From Pseudoduganella dura (GTDB lineage: Bacteria > Pseudomonadota > Gammaproteobacteria > Burkholderiales > Burkholderiaceae_D): a stretch of DNA of 64,000 nt. The stretch's first letter is position 1. Each line of letters starts with the position of its first letter. The DNA lies in the NCBI RefSeq assembly GCF_009727155.1, contig NZ_WNWM01000002.1, positions 2,604,001 through 2,668,000 on the forward strand, given 5' to 3'. Positions 56,951 to 64,000 of this stretch are shown here, one piece after another. The translations under genes were made by a program, and so were the position numbers. Below the pieces are notes generated by a model. It ran no database searches. It was not told the origin of the DNA and worked only from the letters and a program-made list of their open reading frames with translations.

Positions 56951-58285
56951 TCAAGGGGAGATGCCGAACAGCTCGAACTGCAATCCATCGATGCCGGAAG
57001 GCGTATACAGCGTGATGGCTTGGGCCTTCAGCATTTCCTCGTATAGCTTGCCCCTGGCTGTCAGGGAAAAGTAATAAGTGTTTGGCCGCACAGGGATTTC
57101 CGTAGGCAATTGCGCCATGTGTACCAGCTCCACGCCCGGCAGCGCCACGCTGATCATGTGCTCGACATCATCCGGCGAGCCGATCTTGAAGCGCGACAGT
57201 ACGGCTGGTACCAGGTCCAGCGCCGACATGTTCGCGCTTACCGCCAGGCATAACTGGGTGCGGTGATCGACGCGGGACGCATCGAGCATGCCGTGGAAGA
57301 TAGAAGGTCGTTCGGCTGCCGAGGCCAATGGAATGACGAAGTAGCGTGAAGAGATCACGGTGTCGATCAGGTCGCGGATGATGGCGTCGAGCCTCTCGAA
57401 ACCAGGGCCGGGATCATCATGCCGGTATGTGGGCAGATCGGCCAGCGTAAACTTGGGCGAGAACGTCATCAATCCGCCGGCCAGCGCCGTCAGCCGGTCG
57501 AACACGTACTCGGGATGGTGAAGGCGGAAGCTGGCGCAATGCGTCAGCGGCGCCGCAGCAGTGCAGAGCACGTTGAGCATCCAGAACGACGAGAAATCGC
57601 CACTGTGCACCTCGAACGCCTGCCGGTGGTTCATGCGTTGCCGCTCATACAGTGCCGCGATCTTGGCGTTCAGCTTGGCCAACAGCGCATCGAGCAATGT
57701 GGGCAGGCCTGCCGCCGTCGCCAGCGTGACCGAGGGTGGCATGAAGGTCGGATCGGATTCGAAGCCGCCGGTGCTGGCGCGACGGATGCGAATGACAGGG
57801 ACCGAAAAGTATGCGCTGCGCGATACCGTATGCGGCAGCAAGCGCACATTCTTAGCCAGGTAGGCAACGGAGGTCGGCGCCATGTGCGAGAACAGGTCGG
57901 CTGTTCCACCATCCGTCCGCATGTAACGGCCTTCGGCAGCCATGTTGTGGCCATGACCATTCACGATTGGTAGCGCTGCGTAGTAGGTAAACGTCTGGAG
58001 CTCGGCAGGAAGCGTGGACAGGTCCACCGCTGCCGGTGCCTGTTCGGAAAGTGGCGCGTCGTAGATTTCGCCATCCTGGAACACCAGCGCAAGCTCAGTG
58101 GCCATCAATACGTTATTGGCCAGCGCGTCGATATTCCACTTGGCCTTGCGCACGCCCCACAAGCAAGGATTGAGCGTCATCGCAAGCTGTTGGAGCCGGA
58201 TTTCGTGGTAACGGTCCATTTGCTGAAGCTGATGCGGGCCGATCGCGATACCCTCGCCCCATAATACTTTCAAGGGAAGATTCAT
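56951..58285 (-). CDS. tssK: Type VI secretion baseplate protein TssK, 444 aa
   Basis: Baseplate subunit that links the T6SS baseplate to the membrane complex. N-terminal shell-like domain (LPLKVLWGEGIAIGPHQLQQMDRYHE), then PVIRIRR and LPTYRHDDPGPGF regions, and C-terminal head. The start at 58285 is set by AAAGGAG five bases upstream; ten further in-frame codons upstream are rejected. Divergent from tssF. Confidence 0.92.
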   Translation of the reverse strand: MNLPLKVLWGEGIAIGPHQLQQMDRYHEIRLQQLAMTLNPCLWGVRKAKWNIDALANNVLMATELALVFQDGEIYDAPLSEQAPAAVDLSTLPAELQTFTYYAALPIVNGHGHNMAAEGRYMRTDGGTADLFSHMAPTSVAYLAKNVRLLPHTVSRSAYFSVPVIRIRRASTGGFESDPTFMPPSVTLATAAGLPTLLDALLAKLNAKIAALYERQRMNHRQAFEVHSGDFSSFWMLNVLCTAAAPLTHCASFRLHHPEYVFDRLTALAGGLMTFSPKFTLADLPTYRHDDPGPGFERLDAIIRDLIDTVISSRYFVIPLASAAERPSIFHGMLDASRVDHRTQLCLAVSANMSALDLVPAVLSRFKIGSPDDVEHMISVALPGVELVHMAQLPTEIPVRPNTYYFSLTARGKLYEEMLKAQAITLYTPSGIDGLQFELFGISP

Positions 58286-58403
58286 GATGCTCCTTTCGTG
58301 TGAAAGACACATCATGAATCTTTCTATCGGAAATTAACTTGCGTTAAAGCAATAATTCCCTATCGATGCTCGTCAATAATCACCTCTCTACAACGGAGGT
58401 GAC
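58286..58403. other. Divergent tssK-tssF promoter region (118 bp)
   Basis: AT-rich relative to the genome, with ACAACGGAGGTG giving tssF its ribosome site and AAAGGAG giving tssK its own. It must hold the promoters for both directions of the T6SS cluster, but I cannot place them with confidence. Confidence 0.5.
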
Positions 58404-60257
58404 ATGACCCAGGCTCTGCAGGAATTATTCAGTCATTTCGAACGGGAACTGCTGATCAACCAGCGCCTCGGCACCGAATTCGCGAAGCATTATCCGCAGG
58501 TGGCATCCGGCGTGGGATTTAGCGGATCAGGCGCAGACCAGGACCCGTTGATCCGCAAACTGATGCAAGGATGTGCCCTGCTCAATGCACGAACCCTCAT
58601 GCAAATCGAGAAAAGCAAGGATGAGTTCACGGAAGGCACGCTTCAGGTAAATTATCCGAACTACAACAGGCCATTTCCGCCAGCCACGATTGTTCGGTTC
58701 GATGGCGAAAAAGCCGGAGCCACCCTGCTGAAAGTACCCACCATTGCTCGCGGAACGACGCTGCATTCGGCCGAGGTAAGCGGCACACGGTGCCAGTTCC
58801 GCACTGTCTACGACGTCAAGCTTGCGCCAATGCGCGTGGCGGACGTTCAATTTATTGCACATTTCACGCCGCGGGCAGAAATCCGTGTCGATGCGGAAAT
58901 AACCGCCGCAATGCGTATTGCGATCGAGATCACCTCCGACCGGTTCGAGTTCACCGATCCAGCCATCGCACAATGGCGCCTGTTCATCGATGCCGATCCC
59001 TCCCACGGTGCCTGTTTCCGGGACACGTTGTTCATGCGCGTGCATCAGGCATGGTTTTCAACGGACGAGAGCGAATGCCTGGTGCCGTTGCAAAAAAACC
59101 CGCTGCTGCCGGTTGGCTTTCGCGAAGACGAAGCGATGATCCCGTTCGAAACCCGCTCGCACCCGGCCTATCGATTCTTGACAGAATATTTCTGCTTTCC
59201 AGAAAAATTCAATTTCGTGGATGTCGATTTCGCTGCATTCGCCGACAAGATTCCCGCCGGCTGCCGCCGCATTACGCTGCATCTTGGCATCGCCCATACC
59301 CGTGACGACAGCGCCGCCGCCAGGACGCTGGCTTCCCTGTCTCGTACCACCCTGCTTCCTTCTTGCACCCCGGCCGTCAATCTGTTCCGCAAGGCTGCCT
59401 GCGCAATCGATCTCGACCATACAAAGGCGGAATACACCTTGCTGGCCGACACGAGCCGCGCCAGCGCTTACGACATCTACAGCATCGACAAGGTCGTCGG
59501 GCTCAAGGAATGCGGCGTAGGCAGCACGACCCGTCCTTATCATCCCTACTATTCGATTCGGCACGCTCAGGCCGAAGCGGAAGATGGGCATTACTGGCGT
59601 TCCCGGCGCGATGCACTGATGGCGGAAACCAGCCCGGGCTATGAACATTCCATCTCCTTCGTCGACCGTGATTTCGATCCGCAGGCAGTGGAAGCCGCGA
59701 CGATATCCATCGACCTGACCTGCACGAACCGGGCCTTGCCGCAGGAATTGCCCATCGGTGCCGCGGGCGGCGACCTGATGATGGCCCATCAATCGGGCAA
59801 CGTGCCGATACGGATGCTGCGCAAGCCGACCGCTCCTTACCGCTTTCCGACGGGCGATCACTGGCGCTTGATCTCGCACCTGGCCCTTAACCACTATTCG
59901 CTGGTGCAGCACGATGCGCAAGCGCTGATCGAGGTGTTGAACCTTTATGACCTGCCCCGGTCGCCGGCAACGCAACGGCAGATTGGCGGCATTCGGGGAC
60001 TGGTGCAACGGCGGACCCGCGTGCGCTGGAACGATGAAGGCGCAGCCGGATTCCTGGATGGCAGCGAAGTGCGGCTGATGATCGACCAGCAAGCCTATGC
60101 CGGCAGTGGCATACATGCTTTTGCGCAGATCATCGAGCACTTCCTGGGCCTGCACGTGCACCTGAACAGCTTTGTCGAACTCGTCATTGAATGCCACGCC
60201 ACGGGCAGGGATCTCATGCGATGCAAACCACGAAACGGCAGCCTCGAACTTCTGTGA
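58404..60257 (+). CDS. tssF: Type VI secretion baseplate protein TssF, 617 aa
   Basis: Wedge subunit of the T6SS baseplate. Starts with the family motif LQELFSHFERELLINQRLGTEFAKHYP; DPLIRKLMQGCALLNARTLMQIE; C-terminal RTRVRWNDEGAAGFLDGSEV and FVELVIECHATGRDLMRCKP. Complete, usual length. It overlaps tssG by 37 bases. Confidence 0.96.
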   Translation: MTQALQELFSHFERELLINQRLGTEFAKHYPQVASGVGFSGSGADQDPLIRKLMQGCALLNARTLMQIEKSKDEFTEGTLQVNYPNYNRPFPPATIVRFDGEKAGATLLKVPTIARGTTLHSAEVSGTRCQFRTVYDVKLAPMRVADVQFIAHFTPRAEIRVDAEITAAMRIAIEITSDRFEFTDPAIAQWRLFIDADPSHGACFRDTLFMRVHQAWFSTDESECLVPLQKNPLLPVGFREDEAMIPFETRSHPAYRFLTEYFCFPEKFNFVDVDFAAFADKIPAGCRRITLHLGIAHTRDDSAAARTLASLSRTTLLPSCTPAVNLFRKAACAIDLDHTKAEYTLLADTSRASAYDIYSIDKVVGLKECGVGSTTRPYHPYYSIRHAQAEAEDGHYWRSRRDALMAETSPGYEHSISFVDRDFDPQAVEAATISIDLTCTNRALPQELPIGAAGGDLMMAHQSGNVPIRMLRKPTAPYRFPTGDHWRLISHLALNHYSLVQHDAQALIEVLNLYDLPRSPATQRQIGGIRGLVQRRTRVRWNDEGAAGFLDGSEVRLMIDQQAYAGSGIHAFAQIIEHFLGLHVHLNSFVELVIECHATGRDLMRCKPRNGSLELL

Positions 60258-61258
60258 TCGAACGCCTGTTCGCCCAGCCCTACCGGTTTCAGTTCGGGCA
60301 GGCGGTCCGTGTTATCGACGCCTGGCTTGGCAAGGACCTGGCAGCAACGGATGTCCTCGACCACTGCGTGCGGTTCCGGGCGCGCACCTCGCTGGCATTC
60401 CCGGCGAGCGACATCGAATCCATCGAATGCCAGCGTGGCGCTGGCGACGATCGTCAACCGGCGGCCGGGGACATGCCATGCATCGGCATCACGCCAGCGT
60501 TCATGGCCATGCTCGGCTCCACCGGCGTTCTGCCCTGGCACTACACGGACAGCATTGCCGCAGCAGACCAACGTAGCAGGGACAGCAGCCACAGCGCATT
60601 CTTCGAACTGGTTTCGCATCGCCCGACGGTGTTGTTTTACCAGGCCTGGTCACTGTCCCGCTGGAGCTACCGTCACTGCGGCGACAAAACGCTTTCGCAC
60701 CTCCCTGTTGCACTGGCCATGGCAGGTTACCTGTCAGCGCCACCAGCATCGCGAGTGCAGCCCACCCTGCCCGCCATGCACGCGGGCACGCTGCGCCGGC
60801 ATACCGTCACGGCCCAGATGCTGGCGTCGATCCTTTCGGAGTACTTCGACGTGCCCATCGCGGTCGAGCAATTCCTCAGGAAATGGTCGCCGCTGCCTGC
60901 CGAGTACCAGACACGCCTGGGCTCGCCACATTTTCGCGCGGACATGCTCCTTACCCTGGGCGAGCGGATATTCGAACCTGGCCGGTGGGTGCGGCTGCGC
61001 ATCGGGCCATTGACGAAAGCCGGGTTCGATCGATTCCTGCCTGGCGGCGACTGCGCGAAGGCGCTTCCGGCCGTGCTGGCACTGTTCCCGCTGGAAGGCT
61101 TGCGCTTCGAGGTTCTGCTCGTGCTGCGCGCGCAGGACATCGTGCCGATCCGGCTGGGGGGTGATCCGTCGACCTGGCCACGGCTTGGCTATGGCACGTT
61201 CTGCATCACCGACCCGCAGACCGCGGACCGCGAAGGCTTTTGTTACGAACTCGACTAA
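60221..61258 (+). CDS. tssG: Type VI secretion baseplate protein TssG, 345 aa
   Basis: Partner of TssF in the wedge. N-terminal VIERLFAQPYRFQFGQAVRVID, central VSHRPTVLFYQAWSLSRWSY, C-terminal LTLGERIFEPGRWVRLRIGP. The ATG at 60221 is preferred; one at 60191 would lengthen the overlap with tssF. Coupling with tssF is likely. Confidence 0.94.
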   Translation: MQTTKRQPRTSVIERLFAQPYRFQFGQAVRVIDAWLGKDLAATDVLDHCVRFRARTSLAFPASDIESIECQRGAGDDRQPAAGDMPCIGITPAFMAMLGSTGVLPWHYTDSIAAADQRSRDSSHSAFFELVSHRPTVLFYQAWSLSRWSYRHCGDKTLSHLPVALAMAGYLSAPPASRVQPTLPAMHAGTLRRHTVTAQMLASILSEYFDVPIAVEQFLRKWSPLPAEYQTRLGSPHFRADMLLTLGERIFEPGRWVRLRIGPLTKAGFDRFLPGGDCAKALPAVLALFPLEGLRFEVLLVLRAQDIVPIRLGGDPSTWPRLGYGTFCITDPQTADREGFCYELD

Positions 61259-61271
61259 GTGAGGGACAGCG

Positions 61272-64000
61272 ATGGACTCTGCAAACAGCGATATCCTCAA
61301 CTACATGATTGCCCCGGACGGGCTGTCGGCGGAAAACCGGCCCCTGCATTTACGGCTTGCCGGTACTGGCGGTATCAGCGAGCGCACGCTGCTGCCGCAG
61401 CGGCTGCAAGGCCGCGAAGCGCTATGCGACGGGTTCGAATACCAGGTGCTGTGCGTGACCGACAATGCCGGGCTTGCACTGAAAGATTTCATCGGGTTAC
61501 CGGCGGAAGTGCAGATCGTGACCGACCTGGGCGAGCTGCGCCGGCTGTGCGGCATCGTTACCCAGGCTGCCGCAGGTGAAAGCGACGGTGCACTGGCAAC
61601 CTACCAACTGGTACTGCACGATGCGCTGGCGGTCATGGACAAGCGCCGCAACACACGGATTTTTCGCGACAAGAGCGAGTTGGACATCATTGCGCTGCTG
61701 GTGGCCGAATGGCGCCAGCGCAATGACGTGCTGCGGGCGTGCTTCGACCTCGCCATCGATCCGGCGCTGGTCGAACAGGGCTTGTCCAGACGGGAATTCA
61801 CGATGCAGCACAACGAATCGGATGCGGCATTCATCCGGCGTCTGTTGCGGCGCTGCGGCATTGCCTGGTATTTTCGCCCCGGCATGCCCAATCGCGGGGC
61901 GCCGATGGAATTGCAGCGCAGCACCGTTCCTGCCCATACACTCGTTCTGTTCAACGATCCGCTGCGTTTGCCCGAGAACGCCGCCGGTACGGTGCGCTAC
62001 CACCGCGACAGCGCGACGGAAGAACGCGATGCGATCAATGGATGGTGCGCCGTTCGCAGCCTTCAGCCGGCTAGTGCGTCCCTGCATAGCTGGGACTACG
62101 ATTATCCATCCGCCCGCAGCTTCATGACGACCGGCGCGACGGGCGCCACAGACCAGGGCGTTCGCGGCAACCGGCTTGCCGCCCTGCTTGAAGACCATGA
62201 GGTGGCCGCTCCGCACATTGCCGACAGCGCGGTGGACCTTACCCGCCTCGGCGCGCTGCAGATGGGCCGTCACGATTACGCCGCGAAGTGCTTCCGCGGC
62301 GAAGGCGGCGTGCGCGCACTGGCGGTCGGCGAATGGATCCGGATCGATGGACACCCTGAGCTCGACATGCATCCGACCGGCGAACGCCAATTCGTCATCA
62401 CCGCGCAGCAGATTATTGCGCAGAACAACTTGCCGGTGGAGTTTCGCGCCAGGGTGGAACAGCTGTTCAGCCGCAGCGGCTGGGTTTTCGATCCCCACCT
62501 GCCGCGTGCAAGAACAGCCAGCCGCTACAAGACGCAATTCGAATGCGTGCGGCGCGGAATCCGCATCGTGCCCCGGTATGACCCTCGTTATGACCTGCCA
62601 GCGCCTCGGCTGCAGAGCGCTATCGTGGTCGGCCCGCCGAATGAGGAAATCTGGTGCGACGAATTTGGCAGGGTCAAGATCCGCCTTGCCGGCACCCGGC
62701 CTGCCGACCATGAGCATGCGGCCGGCGCCGGCAGTTCCGATACCGATGCGGACTCCGCCTGGGTACGCGTGGCGTCGAGCTGGGCCGGAAATGGCCCAGG
62801 CACCGGCAATCAGTTCGGAACCCGCTTTCTCCCCTCGGTGGGCACCGAGGTATTGATCGATTTTCTCGGCGGCGACCCCGACAAGCCCGTCATCGTCGCC
62901 CAGCTGTTCAACCGCGCGGCGCCGCCGCCGGGGTTCAGCAAGGAAGATGGCCTGCCCGGCAGCAAATACCAGTCGGGCATCCGCAGCCGTGAAATCCAGG
63001 GCCAGTGCGGCAACCAGGTACGGATCGACGACACGCCTGGCCAGATCAATATCCAGGTCGCCAGCGACCACGGCGGCAGCCAGCTCAATCTCGGCTACCT
63101 GACCGAGCCGCGGCACGAAGGCCGGGGAGCCGCGCGCGGCGAAGGAGCGGAACTGCGCACCGACGAACACCTGGCGCTGCGCGCCGCGAAAGGCATGCTG
63201 GTCAGCGCATGGAAAGGCCTCGGCGGTGCAACGAGAACCGGTGCCCAGCTGGCCCGCGACGACTATTTGCGCCTGCTGCGCGAATGTGGCGAGCTGTGCA
63301 GAACGCTGGGCGAGTATGCGGCCGGCCACCAGGGTCTTGCGTCAAGCAGCCAGGAGCAGGACGCGCTGCGCGCACGCTTCGAAGCATGGGAAGCCGGCAG
63401 CAACACGGATCCCAAGACACACCCGCCAGCCGAGCCGGTCATCGCCGTAACCGCACCGGCGGGAATGGGGTTTGCCACGTCCAAAGCCGTTGTGACCTAT
63501 GCCGGCAGCACCATCGATACGGTGGCCCAACAGCACCTGCAACTGACCGCGGGCCAGTGCTTCACGCTCAACGCCGGCAAAGGCATTTCCCTGTTCTCGC
63601 ACCATGACGGTTTGAGCGCCATCGCCCACCAGGGAAAGCTGCTCCTGCAAAGCCAGCACGACGACACCACCGTCAACGCGGCACGCAATCTCACGCTGAC
63701 ATCTTCGGAAGGCAAGCTCCGTGCTATGGCCAAGGTGATCGAACTGGTGGCCGACGACGGTTCGTTCATCAAGATCGGCGATGGCAGCATCACTTTCGGC
63801 AGCAAGAACCCGCTGAAGTTTCTTGCACCCGACTTTACGTTCGATGCCGCAAGCACGCTCGCGGCCGAGTTGCCGGTTTTTGACAGCGCGGGGGCGGACC
63901 AGCAATTCCTAGCCCATTTCGAAGAAGGCGTGCCAGGCGACGAGCCGCTCGTGCCGACACCGGTTCCGGGGGCGAACATCAAGATCAGGGTTGACGATGG
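61272..64000 (+). CDS. vgrG: Type VI secretion spike protein VgrG (TssI), 3' end outside window
   Basis: Open from ATG 61272 (GAGGG upstream) through the end of the window, 909 codons without a stop. gp27-like part about 1-400 (FEYQVLCVTDNAGLALKDFIG; QHNESDAAFIRRLLRRCGIAWYF), gp5 OB-fold part (EIWCDEFGRVKIR; WVRVASSWAGNGPG; FLPSVGTEVLIDFLGGDPDKP), then a DUF2345 region (QHLQLTAGQCFTLNAGKGI; IKIGDGSITFGSK). After it the chain continues with a Pro/Glu linker (HFEEGVPGDEPLVPTPVPGA), so a C-terminal extension exists. It lies 13 bases after tssG. Confidence 0.95.
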   Translation, partial: MDSANSDILNYMIAPDGLSAENRPLHLRLAGTGGISERTLLPQRLQGREALCDGFEYQVLCVTDNAGLALKDFIGLPAEVQIVTDLGELRRLCGIVTQAAAGESDGALATYQLVLHDALAVMDKRRNTRIFRDKSELDIIALLVAEWRQRNDVLRACFDLAIDPALVEQGLSRREFTMQHNESDAAFIRRLLRRCGIAWYFRPGMPNRGAPMELQRSTVPAHTLVLFNDPLRLPENAAGTVRYHRDSATEERDAINGWCAVRSLQPASASLHSWDYDYPSARSFMTTGATGATDQGVRGNRLAALLEDHEVAAPHIADSAVDLTRLGALQMGRHDYAAKCFRGEGGVRALAVGEWIRIDGHPELDMHPTGERQFVITAQQIIAQNNLPVEFRARVEQLFSRSGWVFDPHLPRARTASRYKTQFECVRRGIRIVPRYDPRYDLPAPRLQSAIVVGPPNEEIWCDEFGRVKIRLAGTRPADHEHAAGAGSSDTDADSAWVRVASSWAGNGPGTGNQFGTRFLPSVGTEVLIDFLGGDPDKPVIVAQLFNRAAPPPGFSKEDGLPGSKYQSGIRSREIQGQCGNQVRIDDTPGQINIQVASDHGGSQLNLGYLTEPRHEGRGAARGEGAELRTDEHLALRAAKGMLVSAWKGLGGATRTGAQLARDDYLRLLRECGELCRTLGEYAAGHQGLASSSQEQDALRARFEAWEAGSNTDPKTHPPAEPVIAVTAPAGMGFATSKAVVTYAGSTIDTVAQQHLQLTAGQCFTLNAGKGISLFSHHDGLSAIAHQGKLLLQSQHDDTTVNAARNLTLTSSEGKLRAMAKVIELVADDGSFIKIGDGSITFGSKNPLKFLAPDFTFDAASTLAAELPVFDSAGADQQFLAHFEEGVPGDEPLVPTPVPGANIKIRVDD

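Noticed and set aside
56620..56988. 122-codon minus-strand ORF over the scar
   Set aside because: Runs antisense to the PEP-CTERM fragment and has no family similarity.

Overview
The window is a gene-dense, GC-rich chromosome segment of a Gram-negative betaproteobacterium. I infer Oxalobacteraceae (Massilia or Duganella type). The evidence is the gene order cyaY/lptM-lysA, mutM-dynamin-mutY, pilMNOPQ divergent from a class A penicillin-binding protein, a PEP-CTERM sorting signal, System II cytochrome c maturation, and a full set of r-protein operons. No rRNA, tRNA, CRISPR array or prophage was seen.

Layout. 1-3.6 kb: base-excision repair (mutM 3' end, a dynamin-like GTPase, mutY). 3.7-6.5 kb (minus): dgt-like triphosphohydrolase and one frame that joins shikimate kinase and dehydroquinate synthase. 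6.7-11.9 kb (minus): pilMNOPQ, every junction overlapping, divergent from mrcA (12.2-14.5 kb). 14.6-18.1 kb: SulP transporter, cyaY, lptM, lysA. 18.1-19.5 kb: a frameshifted IS10-like element sitting in a perfect palindrome. 19.5-25.5 kb (minus): MsrPQ methionine sulfoxide repair, CcsB and ResB haem export/ligation, cytochrome c4. 25.6-30.1 kb: engB, hemB, then a LysR regulator divergent from an MFS transporter. 30.1-38.7 kb: a MITE-like element, a TonB-like protein, an RND pump with its adaptor, a histidine kinase and response regulator, and a divergent Spy/CpxP-like protein; together these look like a compact envelope-stress (Bae-like) unit. 39-41.6 kb: DsbD and a hydrolase broken by an internal deletion. 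41.7-55.9 kb (minus): the S10, spc and alpha r-protein operons in conserved order from rplC to rplQ, with secY, infA, rpmJ and rpoA, but without rpsJ at the head. 56-64 kb: a DUF2269 membrane protein, a gene-remnant scar, and a type VI secretion cluster (tssK divergent from tssF-tssG-vgrG; vgrG runs off the end).

The most unusual signals are not protein families. (1) The leader of resB holds seven ATGAG(C/T) units that form a chain of tiny ORFs, each TGA overlapping the next ATG, leading into the resB start. The upstream cytochrome c4 gene has a related threefold repeat of ribosome site plus ATG. (2) Intergenic gaps carry a family of palindromes built on related cores (GGTGTCGGACACC, GGTGCCTGGCACC, GGTGACAGGCT, GGGACGGACCC, GGGACGTGCC). 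(3) The alpha operon has a strong hairpin in the gap after rpsK, after rpsD, after rpoA and after rplQ.
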